A DNA stretch of 25,058 nucleotides from Actinomycetes bacterium (lineage in GTDB: Bacteria > Actinomycetota > Coriobacteriia > Coriobacteriales > Eggerthellaceae): assembly GCA_023403475.1 (NCBI GenBank), contig JAEYEL010000165.1, forward strand, positions 1-25,058, read 5' to 3'. Below the pieces are notes generated by a model. That model had not been told where the DNA came from. It did not search any database and was given only the letters and a program-made list of their open reading frames with translations. Positions 1-6,740 of this stretch are shown here, one piece after another. Position 1 is the first letter of the stretch, and each line of letters begins with the position of its first letter. Position numbers and translations under genes: made by a program.

Positions 1-38
1 CGGAGGTCATCTGCGCAAACCTTCGAAACAACCGCCAT
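1..38 (-). CDS. start of an unidentified gene leaving the window (partial)
   Basis: An ATG at 38 on the minus strand is preceded by a purine-rich ribosome binding site (GGAGGAAAAGGAG, about 9 bases upstream). It opens a frame that runs off the window after 12 codons, beginning MAVVSKVCADDL. It lies 35 bases after the stop of the GntR-type regulator and in the same direction, so it is probably the next gene of that operon. YtrA-type regulators are often followed by ABC transporter genes, but twelve residues cannot identify the product. Confidence 0.45.
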   Translation of the reverse strand, partial: MAVVSKVCADDL

Positions 39-73
39 CTTGCCAAGCTCCTTTTCCTCCAGCAGCATTCTTG

Positions 74-664
74 TCACGCTCCCGCCTTGGCTTGCCGGGC
101 GCGAACCTTGCCGCCCACGTCCACTTCAACAATACGCGCCGTGCGCTCGCCCGCGCCACCCTTGCCGTGCGCACCACCTTTGCCGCCCGTACCACCTTTG
201 CCGCCCGTGCCGCCAGCGCCGTTTGCGGCGCTTACAGCATTTGTGGCGTTTGCAGCGCCCGATCCGATTCCTTCCGCCTTCTTCATGCGCTTGATCTTGC
301 GCTCCATGCATTTCTGCACATCGTCAAGAGAAAGCCCCAGCTCGCGACAAGCAGATACGCAGTCTTCCAGAATGCCGTCCACCTCGGTCGCATACTCCTC
401 GTCGGCCTCGGCGTCGAAATCGCGCACGAACACACCGCGTCCGCGGGTCGATTCCAAATAACCGTCGGAAACCAAGCTGAGATAGGCCTTGTTCACCGTG
501 TTGTAGTTGATGGATATCTCGGACGCCAGCCCGCGCACCGTGGGCAGCTGATCGCCCGGCTTAAAGTATCCGGAGTTGATAAGGTAAATGAGACGTTGAC
601 GCAGCTGCACCCACAGGGGCACATCGGTTGTCGTATCGACCTCGAATGGAAACGTGCCGCTCAC
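74..664 (-). CDS. GntR-family transcriptional regulator, YtrA-type, with a glycine-rich repeat tail
   Basis: A cytoplasmic DNA-binding regulator of about 196 residues. The N-terminal 70 residues form a typical GntR winged helix: VPLWVQLRQRLIYLI, then GDQLPTVRGLASEISINYNTVNKAY, then the wing GYLESTRGRGVFV. The effector part is short (about 50 helical residues), as in the YtrA subfamily, which usually controls adjacent membrane-transport genes. The last 60 residues are unusual. They form a low-complexity Gly/Lys/Thr tail encoded by tandem 18-base units, followed by a basic end. I prefer the GTG at 664, which has a GGCAGGG-like site upstream and begins just before the conserved FEVD segment. A TTG at 724 would add 20 residues of non-family sequence. 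The gene follows the NrfD-like gene by about 78 bases and is probably cotranscribed with it. Its binding target is not known; an inverted repeat at 2032-2049 is a candidate. Confidence 0.85.
   Translation of the reverse strand: MSGTFPFEVDTTTDVPLWVQLRQRLIYLINSGYFKPGDQLPTVRGLASEISINYNTVNKAYLSLVSDGYLESTRGRGVFVRDFDAEADEEYATEVDGILEDCVSACRELGLSLDDVQKCMERKIKRMKKAEGIGSGAANATNAVSAANGAGGTGGKGGTGGKGGAHGKGGAGERTARIVEVDVGGKVRARQAKAGA
155..208 (-). repeat. 18-base tandem repeat in the GntR tail
   Basis: Two exact adjacent copies of an 18-base unit (173-190 and 191-208, ACCACCTTTGCCGCCCGT on the plus strand) follow a degraded copy at 155-172. They encode the repeated GGKGGT stretch at the C-terminus of the GntR-type regulator. 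Because the unit is six codons long, copy-number change would preserve the frame. Confidence 0.85.
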
Positions 665-742
665 CTTGCAACCCTGCCTTTCCTCATGCCTTAAGCTTCC
701 TTGCCTTCTCGCGCCCTCACTCAAATCGCCCGTCTGCGTCCA

Positions 743-1831
743 TCACCCAAGTCCCGCCGTCGTGAGCACGGGATGCATCCCGGCTTCCACCACGCACCAA
801 CGCAGGGCGAAGCCGCCTGCAAGCACGCATGCGGCCAAACCAAGCGCCACATTCGCCGAGATGCTCCGCAGGCGCAGCGCGACAGTCTCCGCAACAAGGG
901 GAACGACAAGCCCCAAACCTAAGAACCCGCCCCAGAAGAGAGGCGCACCCGAACCGCGAAGCAGCCATTCCGCCGATCGCGCCGCCGCGAGCGCCGTTCC
1001 CGTAACTCCCGTAACTCCCGTAACTCCTGTAGTTCCCGTAGCTCCCGTAACTCCTGTAGCTCCTGTAGCGTCCGCCAAAACCGCAGACGCGGATGCAGCC
1101 GTGCCCGCATCCGCATTCGCGGAAACGCTTGCCACCAGCGCGAAAGCAACCAAAATCTCTGCCGCCACCATGCCCGCGTCAGAGGCCATCGCGCGGCGAA
1201 GCGCCGTGGCGAAAACGTCTGCCATGCCTGTGAACTGCGCTGTTCCCAACACGAGAGCGAACCCGCACGACGCCGACGAAAGCACGAACAACACCGGAAG
1301 CCACACCGTGTTCCAAAGCGGCACGGCGGCAAGGCTTTGCAGCAGAAGCCCCGTGTACGCCATAACCACCAGCGAGCAAACGCACAGGGCAACCTCGAGC
1401 GCCACCAACATGCGCCACGACATCCGCCGCACGAAGCCGCCCCAAACAAGCGCGAGAGCCACCGCCAGCACCACACAGAAGAAAAGCGCATAGGCACCGA
1501 TCACCAAGTGCGTGGCATGCGGCTGCGTGACCAGCAGAAGCAACCTGTCGGCGCGTCCCAAGTCAACCGCAAGAAGAACTATGCCCAACACGAGCACCCC
1601 CGCGCCGCACACATACGACGGCGCGAAGAGCCTCCGATATTCGCGCGAAACGATCAGGCGCCCGAACATGCCGCCGCTTATGCCGTTCGTGTCGTCCACG
1701 CTGCCCACACCCGGTGGCGCAGGCGCAAGACGGCTGCGCGGAACCAGCAGGCCGCCCACCGCAAGCAAAAGGCACGCGCCCGCACCCGCGCCGCCCAAAA
1801 ACAGGTAGCACACAACCGCCGCCCCGAACAC
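743..1831 (-). CDS. NrfD/PsrC-like polytopic membrane protein, orphan
   Basis: A membrane protein of about 362 residues with some eight to nine hydrophobic helices. It carries the NrfD-family opening (YLFLGGAGAGA) and the central MAYTGLLLQS...PLWNTVWLPVLFVLSS block. NrfD-family proteins sit in the membrane, exchange electrons with menaquinol and normally work with a four-cluster ferredoxin and a molybdopterin or multihaem subunit. No such partner gene is adjacent here, so its partner must be elsewhere or it acts alone. Between two late helices a loop carries a run of Gly-Xaa-Thr triplets (GATGVTGATGTTG and onward), which is not a family feature. The start is a judgement: GTG at 1831 has AAAGGGG eight bases upstream and begins directly before the first helix. 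An in-frame ATG at 1867 would add twelve basic residues. The GntR-type gene follows on the same strand. Confidence 0.8.
   Translation of the reverse strand: MFGAAVVCYLFLGGAGAGACLLLAVGGLLVPRSRLAPAPPGVGSVDDTNGISGGMFGRLIVSREYRRLFAPSYVCGAGVLVLGIVLLAVDLGRADRLLLLVTQPHATHLVIGAYALFFCVVLAVALALVWGGFVRRMSWRMLVALEVALCVCSLVVMAYTGLLLQSLAAVPLWNTVWLPVLFVLSSASCGFALVLGTAQFTGMADVFATALRRAMASDAGMVAAEILVAFALVASVSANADAGTAASASAVLADATGATGVTGATGTTGVTGVTGVTGTALAAARSAEWLLRGSGAPLFWGGFLGLGLVVPLVAETVALRLRSISANVALGLAACVLAGGFALRWCVVEAGMHPVLTTAGLG
999..1070 (-). repeat. 9-base tandem repeat encoding Gly-Xaa-Thr triplets
   Basis: About eight near-identical 9-base units (CCCGTAACT with C/T and A/G variants on the plus strand) run head to tail within the NrfD-like gene. 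Each unit encodes one Gly-(Val/Ala/Thr)-Thr triplet. The low divergence points to recent expansion by slippage. The frame is never disturbed. Confidence 0.9.
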
Positions 1832-2136
1832 TTGCGCCACCCCTTTCCCGCGTCTCGCTTCCCGCATCTCGCCTTCCGCTGGCTCGCTTCCCGCGTCGCT
1901 TCGTCTGCCGCAAACGCACCGCGTGCCCCATCTGCCGCAAACTCACCGCACGCCCCACCTGCCGCGTCGCGATCGCCCACCTGCCGCAAACGCACCGCAC
2001 ACGGTTTCAGCTTCGTAAGAATTATCCTAAGACAATATGTACCCATTGTACGCGAAACCGCCGGAAAGCGCACCTGTTTTTCGCCCATTCCGCCAATTCG
2101 CCGCCGCCGATGCGGTCGACGCGATCGCCGCAGCCG
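1832..2136. other. intergenic region with degenerate 27-base repeats and a promoter region
   Basis: About 305 bases between the AAA-ATPase-like gene and the NrfD-like gene. The part at 1905-2004 holds four tandem units of about 27 bases. They start CTGCCGCAAAC at 1905, 1932 and 1981; a shortened, diverged unit lies at 1959. The part at 2015-2055 is AT-richer and holds the promoter and operator candidates listed separately. No convincing gene was found: frames through the repeats lack a good ribosome binding site and overlap the NrfD-like gene. Confidence 0.6.
2021..2049 (-). promoter_or_regulatory. candidate promoter with an embedded operator for the nrfD-like/GntR unit
   Basis: On the minus strand GATAAT (2021-2026) fits a -10 element. 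The sequence at the expected -35 position is poor. Next to the -10, an 18-base inverted repeat ACAAT-8 bases-ATTGT occupies 2032-2049, where a bound repressor would block RNA polymerase. Autoregulation by the cotranscribed GntR-type protein is a reasonable guess. The evidence is pattern only. Confidence 0.35.
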
Positions 2137-3996
2137 CTACCCCACCGCGATCTCGACCCTTTTTCCGCTGAAAGCCACACCGTACTTGTAAATCGTTTCA
2201 ACTCCGGCTGCCGTCATCTCGGCATCGTAGTTCTTGTCGTCGATTTGCCGCAATGCCGTTTCGGACAGCTTCTTCAGCTTCGCCTCATTGCATTCCTTTG
2301 CAGCTTTCAACTCGATCAGAATACCCGGAAGCCCCTTCTTGGCGGGCCTTAACTGGATATCGTAGCGCCCGTCGCCGGATTCCCGATTGGATGTCACGAA
2401 AGAGCCGCCCATCAAGGCGCACAGACCCAACATGAAGCCGTGATAGAAATTCTCCCCGGCAACGTCAAAGGAACTCGCCGACTGGACAAGCAACGTCTGG
2501 ATCTGCGTTTTCAACCTTACGCTGTCGCCGGAAAAGATTGCCTCCTGAATGGAGATGGCTATAGACTGAGGAATCAAGTTTTCCAGCCGCTGCAAAATCT
2601 CCTTGTTGTAGACAAGGGAAATCTCCCGATTGGGCAAGGCGACCTCGCACATGAAATCCCCGCTGAAGGACGGCGTAGTTTTCAGCGCCTTCAAATAGCC
2701 CGTAACCAGCAAAAAGCTGTAGATTGTAGACGGATTGCTCTTTATCTGCGGATAGATCACACTCGTATCGATAAAGGTGGTGAACGTCTCGCCGTTGACC
2801 AGAGAAGTCAGGCGGCTGTAAATCTCGGCATCCGCTCCTGCCAAAACCTCCCCGATAATATCGTTGCTGCCTGTGGAGACCCAAAACGGCCTCGGTTCGC
2901 ATTCGTTGCTGAAATAGCTGATCACCGACCACGGGTTGAATATCTCCGTTTTCCCGAAACGATAGCCGTCGTACCACTGGCAAATCTCGCCGTATTTATC
3001 GGCGGCGCCATAGTATTCCGCCATTTCCCTCACCTCGTCTGAGGTGAAGCCGAAATAGGCGCTGTATTTGTTGTCCAACACGGAATTGATGGAAAGGTTG
3101 TTCATCCCGCTGAAAATACTTTCCTTGGCAACTCGCAAAATGCCGGTAAGAAAACCGAAGGATAGACATTGGTTGTCTTTGAACCCTCCTGAAAACAGGT
3201 TGCGCATAAACTGGATTATCTCATCGTAATAGCCCTTCACATACCCCTGCTGGATCGGTGTATCGTACTCATCGATGATGATAATCGGCGCAATGTCGTA
3301 ATGCTTGCAGAGCATCTTGGAAAGATCCAACAGCGCAGAGGCGAGCTCGACCTCGCTGACCTTTCCACTCGCCAGCTTTTTATAGATTTGCTTGCTGTAT
3401 TCGTCGCATTTGTCGCTTTCTCGAAGTTCCTCGTGACGTTGGGTCTCTTTGGCGAAGGTGTCCCGAATCGCCGCAAAAGTCTCTTCCCAAGTGTTGAACT
3501 TCACGTCCTTGAAAGTTAGGAAGATCGTCGGATATTTCCCTTGATGGTTTCGATATTTCTGTCCGCAAGCCCAGATTTTCTTATCCCGAAAGTAAACGGA
3601 AGTATCCTTGTCGCTCTTCTCGAAGAAAGTGCGGAGCATATCCATGTTGAGGGTCTTGCCGAAGCGACGGGGACGAGTAAACAAGGTTGCAAGAGGCCGC
3701 TCGTCAATGAAGTCTTTGATCATCATCGTCTTGTCGATGTAATAATACTCCGAGGACGCCAAACAGTAATTGGACACGCCGACGGGCAAAGGAAGTCTTG
3801 CCGTTCGCACCTTTTTCCGATAAGCGCCCGACTTGATCCTTCTATCTGCCGGCTTCTGCGCGCCGGCCGGAATCATCCAACGGTTCCCTCGCTTTTCCGC
3901 TCCGGCAATTTTTCCATTTTTGCACAGGGTCGAAACTCTTCGCTCCGTTATGTTCCACCGTATTGCCGCTTCTTTTACCGAGATCATTTCGGCCAT
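2137..3996 (-). CDS. HTH + AAA-ATPase-like + PD-(D/E)XK nuclease-fold protein
   Basis: A protein of about 619 residues in three parts. Residues 4-45 form an excisionase/MerR-like helix-turn-helix (ISVKEAAIRWNITERRVSTL...GNRWMIP). Residues 68-350 form the AAA-ATPase-like domain common in gut anaerobes, with the variant Walker A RPRRFGKT (108-115) and Walker B IIIIDEYD (238-245). The C-terminus has a PD-(D/E)XK nuclease-like core with Asp546, Glu562 and Lys564 (GRYDIQL...ILIELKAAK). The biological role of this family is not established. The architecture suggests ATP-dependent DNA transactions or defence. The ATG at 3996 has a strong GGAGGTG seven bases upstream, so I place the start there although the frame stays open far upstream. 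Codon use is visibly more AT-rich than in the neighbours, which suggests acquisition by transfer. It has no same-strand partner upstream. Confidence 0.85.
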   Translation of the reverse strand: MAEMISVKEAAIRWNITERRVSTLCKNGKIAGAEKRGNRWMIPAGAQKPADRRIKSGAYRKKVRTARLPLPVGVSNYCLASSEYYYIDKTMMIKDFIDERPLATLFTRPRRFGKTLNMDMLRTFFEKSDKDTSVYFRDKKIWACGQKYRNHQGKYPTIFLTFKDVKFNTWEETFAAIRDTFAKETQRHEELRESDKCDEYSKQIYKKLASGKVSEVELASALLDLSKMLCKHYDIAPIIIIDEYDTPIQQGYVKGYYDEIIQFMRNLFSGGFKDNQCLSFGFLTGILRVAKESIFSGMNNLSINSVLDNKYSAYFGFTSDEVREMAEYYGAADKYGEICQWYDGYRFGKTEIFNPWSVISYFSNECEPRPFWVSTGSNDIIGEVLAGADAEIYSRLTSLVNGETFTTFIDTSVIYPQIKSNPSTIYSFLLVTGYLKALKTTPSFSGDFMCEVALPNREISLVYNKEILQRLENLIPQSIAISIQEAIFSGDSVRLKTQIQTLLVQSASSFDVAGENFYHGFMLGLCALMGGSFVTSNRESGDGRYDIQLRPAKKGLPGILIELKAAKECNEAKLKKLSETALRQIDDKNYDAEMTAAGVETIYKYGVAFSGKRVEIAVG

Positions 3997-4091
3997 AGGG
4001 CAGCACCTCCGTTCGCAATTTGCATCGGCAGCAGCATCGGCCATAAGACAGCGCCTCTTCAATAGCCTCGGCCATAGGGCAGCGCCTCTGC
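3985..4091 (-). repeat. three copies of a 26-base start-site module
   Basis: Three copies of about 26 bases lie at 3985-4010, 4035-4060 and 4066-4091. Read on the minus strand each contains GAGG(C/T)GCTG followed by TATGGCCGA, that is, a Shine-Dalgarno-like stretch plus an ATG. The copy at 3996 is the likely true start. The ATG at 4044 is in the same frame and would add 16 residues. The ATG at 4075 is out of frame. Confidence 0.75.
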
Positions 4092-4582
4092 TCGAAATTT
4101 CGCGTATATGCAGTATACCCGAGAAAGGAACATTGCCGATTTTAATTCGGAATAATGTCAAACTAGAATCGATATTGTTCTTTCTCTTATTCCTTTCTTT
4201 GCGAACTTTCCTTGCGCTTGCTTCTTGCATCTTTTCCCGCCTCCCTCCTTCTCTTGCCCCCACCTCCCTCCTTTTCTTCCTCCCTTTTCTCACCATTCGT
4301 GTGCATAATGCGATTTCTTGCAAATGCGCCCGCACCTACGCTCAAGAAGGTTCATACTGCAAGGTCGCTTTGCACGAAATACTTTCTCGGTTCTTTTTGC
4401 GCACGGCTTGCCAAAAAAACAACTCCCGCAAGAAACGCGGGCGGACGCGAACATACGCCCAAGGCAGGCCAAACCGCAGCGCACAGGTCGCGCGGTTCGC
4501 CACAAGATTGAGATGGCGGCTCGGGTTAAGCGCAATGCACACCGCAGGGTGCGGGTGCGAACCAACGAGAAAGGAATACCAC
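3997..4582. other. 586-base divergent intergenic region
   Basis: This lies between the divergent AAA-ATPase-like gene and the helicase gene. It holds the triplicated start-site module (3985-4091). It also holds an AT-rich stretch (4092-4200) with a TATACT on the minus strand at 4112-4117 that could be a -10 for the AAA-ATPase-like gene. A pyrimidine-rich plus-strand tract follows (about 4231-4292) with a 16-base near-repeat (4240-4255 and 4263-4278). The remaining 290 bases are GC-rich, with no gene I can support. They may be a long 5' leader of the helicase mRNA. Confidence 0.55.
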
Positions 4583-6679
4583 ATGACTGCATTTGCCGAC
4601 CTCGGCTTGTCCAAAGACGCGCTCAAAGCTGTCGAGCGCTTGGAGTACGCAACCCCCACGCCCGTTCAGGAGCAGGCTATTCCCATCGTGCTCGAAGGGC
4701 GCGACCTTATTGCCGCCGCCAGCACCGGCACGGGAAAGACCGCTGCGTTCCTGCTGCCCATTTTAAGCACGCTTCCCCGCGCCGGGCGCGGCAGGCGCGC
4801 ACCGCGCGTGCTCGTGGTAACCCCCACGCGCGAACTTGCCCAGCAGATTTCGTTCACGTGCATCAAGATAGCGCGCGCGACGGGGCATTTCGCCACCACG
4901 GTGTACGGCGGCACCTCCTACAGCCCTCAAATCCGTGAGCTGCGCGGCGGCACCGACGTGCTCATAGCCACGCCGGGACGCCTGAAAGACCTCATGGAGC
5001 GCGGCGTTGCCGACCTGGGCAGCATTCAGGTGCTCGTGCTCGACGAAGCCGACCGCATGCTCGACATGGGATTTCTGCCCGACGTGACCGACATTGTGGA
5101 AGCCACGCCGAAAGAGCGCCAAACGCTTCTGTTCTCGGCCACCATCGACAAATCCATCGAGAACAATTTGGGCTCGCTTCTGCGCGATCCCGCCGTGGTG
5201 CAGATAGCCCACAAGGGCGAAACCGCCGCGACGGTCGCGCAGTTCATCATGCCCGTCACGCAGCGCGACAAGGCGGAGCTTCTGCAAGCGGTTTTGAGAG
5301 AAAAGGGTTCCGAACGCGTCATCGTGTTCGCGCGCACACGCAACCGCACCGAGGAGTGCGCCGAGATGCTGCGAGATGCCGGCTTTTCGGCCGAGTCCAT
5401 CCATTCCGACAAGTCGCAAAGCAAGCGCAGGCGCGCGCTCGAAAGCTTCCGACGCGGTAAGGTCGATATCCTTGTGGCCACCGACGTGCTCGCTCGCGGC
5501 ATCGACGTGACGGGCGTCGACCACGTTATCAACTACGACTTGCCCGACATGCCGGAAGATTACGTGCACCGCATCGGCCGCACCGGCCGCGCAGGCGAGG
5601 AAGGGTACGCCATCTCGTTCGTCAGCCCCGACACGAAGCGCCTTTTGCGCGACGTGGAAAAGCTCATCAACCGCGAGATTCCCCTCATGGAAATGGAAAC
5701 CTACGAGCTTGACCCCTCCCTCCTTGCGAAGGGCGGCAACGGCGGCAAGGGCGGTAAGGGTCGCAGCAGCCGCAAGCGCGGAAACCAGCGCAACCGCTCC
5801 GAGAGGTCTGCAAGCGACGCACGTCGCTCGAGCGGATCCGAAGGAAAGAAGCGCGATCTGCCTTCCGGCAAAGGCGGCAAAGAGGAATTCCGACCGAAAA
5901 ACCGCAAAGAACGTCGCGCGGAACAGTTCGCCAACCAGCACAAGGGCGCTCGCACGAACGAGCGCTCGACCGAGCGCTCCGAGGATCGCTTCGCAAGCCG
6001 CAAAGGAGATCGCGCATACGACCGTGGGGGAAACCGCTCGCACAAAAGCCATGACAAGCGCGACCGATACGACCGGCATGACAAGCGCGACCGATACGAC
6101 CGGCGCGATCGGTATGACCAGCACGACCGGCGCGACAACGATTTTCGCGGCAGCGAAAACACACGCCGTCGCGACAACGATTTTCGCAAGAACGATTTTC
6201 GTGGCGGCAAAGATGCGCGCTATCGCGACAAGAAGGGCGGCCAATTCCGCAATAGCGAGGGATCATCTTATCGCGACCGCGTAGAAAACTACGAAAATGG
6301 CTGGTCATATGGTGGAAAGAACGGCCAATCTTACGGGCGCAAAGACAGTCGCTCTTTCGATCGCAAGAACAGCCGTTCGTATGACCGCGCAGACAATCGC
6401 TCGAAAAAGCACGACGGCAACCGCAAGGATTTCCGCTCGTTCGACCGCGAGGGAAACCGCTCGGAATCGCGTTCTCCGTATCGCGCCTCCAACCGATCGG
6501 AGAGAGACTTCGGCGGTCGGCGCGACGAGCGCCATGGTAACCGCGCGGATCATCGCGGAAGCCGAGGCAAAGGCTCTTCCGCCAAGCGTCAGAAGAGCCG
6601 CCCCGCAAACGTTACCGACATACGCTCGTTTGGAGAGCACAAAGAGCGCCGCGCCAACAAACGCCACGTTGCGCGATAA
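4583..6679 (+). CDS. DEAD-box RNA helicase with long Arg/Asp-rich repeat tail
   Basis: A cytoplasmic ATP-dependent RNA helicase of about 698 residues, expected to remodel mRNA or assist ribosome assembly and cold adaptation. All core motifs are present: Q motif TPTPVQEQAIP (24-34), Walker A ASTGTGKT (46-53), PTRELAQQ (81-88), DEAD (154-157), SAT (185-187), ARGIDV (304-309) and HRIGRTGRAG (329-338). The core resembles RhlE/DeaD-type enzymes. From about residue 380 to the end, more than 300 residues are a highly charged tail of Gly/Lys-rich, then Arg/Asp/Tyr-rich repeats such as DKRDRYDRHD. Such tails bind RNA and favour condensation; this one is longer than usual. The ATG at 4583 has GAGAAAGGAA upstream. 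The same frame stays open much further upstream, but that part is not helicase-like. Confidence 0.93.
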   Translation: MTAFADLGLSKDALKAVERLEYATPTPVQEQAIPIVLEGRDLIAAASTGTGKTAAFLLPILSTLPRAGRGRRAPRVLVVTPTRELAQQISFTCIKIARATGHFATTVYGGTSYSPQIRELRGGTDVLIATPGRLKDLMERGVADLGSIQVLVLDEADRMLDMGFLPDVTDIVEATPKERQTLLFSATIDKSIENNLGSLLRDPAVVQIAHKGETAATVAQFIMPVTQRDKAELLQAVLREKGSERVIVFARTRNRTEECAEMLRDAGFSAESIHSDKSQSKRRRALESFRRGKVDILVATDVLARGIDVTGVDHVINYDLPDMPEDYVHRIGRTGRAGEEGYAISFVSPDTKRLLRDVEKLINREIPLMEMETYELDPSLLAKGGNGGKGGKGRSSRKRGNQRNRSERSASDARRSSGSEGKKRDLPSGKGGKEEFRPKNRKERRAEQFANQHKGARTNERSTERSEDRFASRKGDRAYDRGGNRSHKSHDKRDRYDRHDKRDRYDRRDRYDQHDRRDNDFRGSENTRRRDNDFRKNDFRGGKDARYRDKKGGQFRNSEGSSYRDRVENYENGWSYGGKNGQSYGRKDSRSFDRKNSRSYDRADNRSKKHDGNRKDFRSFDREGNRSESRSPYRASNRSERDFGGRRDERHGNRADHRGSRGKGSSAKRQKSRPANVTDIRSFGEHKERRANKRHVAR
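6050..6103 (+). repeat. 27-base tandem duplication in the helicase tail
   Basis: Two exact adjacent 27-base copies (6050-6076 and 6077-6103) begin CATGACAAGCGCGACCGATA and encode HDKRDRYDR twice. More diverged copies follow to about 6140. Confidence 0.85.
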
Positions 6680-6711
6680 AGGCCACGGTGCCTCAAAAAT
6701 CGCGACGCCAC

Positions 6712-6740
6712 GGCGGCGCAGCCCTACAACCTGCGCCGCC
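6712..6740. terminator. GC-only hairpin between convergent genes
   Basis: A perfect 10-base inverted repeat (GGCGGCGCAG at 6712-6721, CTGCGCCGCC at 6731-6740) with a 9-base loop spans the last codons of the UbiB-like gene, 33 bases beyond the helicase stop. No T-run follows immediately on either strand, so termination by this hairpin alone is uncertain. Confidence 0.4.

Noticed and set aside
155..208. Short regular repeats considered as a CRISPR array
   Set aside because: Units are contiguous 18-base coding repeats with no spacers and no cas genes nearby.
4156..4161. TTGACA on the minus strand as a -35 for the AAA-ATPase-like gene
   Set aside because: No -10-like sequence lies 15-19 bases downstream; the better TATACT (4112-4117) is too far away to pair with it.
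4763..6244. Long open frame (493 codons) antisense to the helicase
   Set aside because: It is a mirror of the high-GC, repeat-rich helicase gene; its translation is low-complexity Ala/Val and lacks domains.
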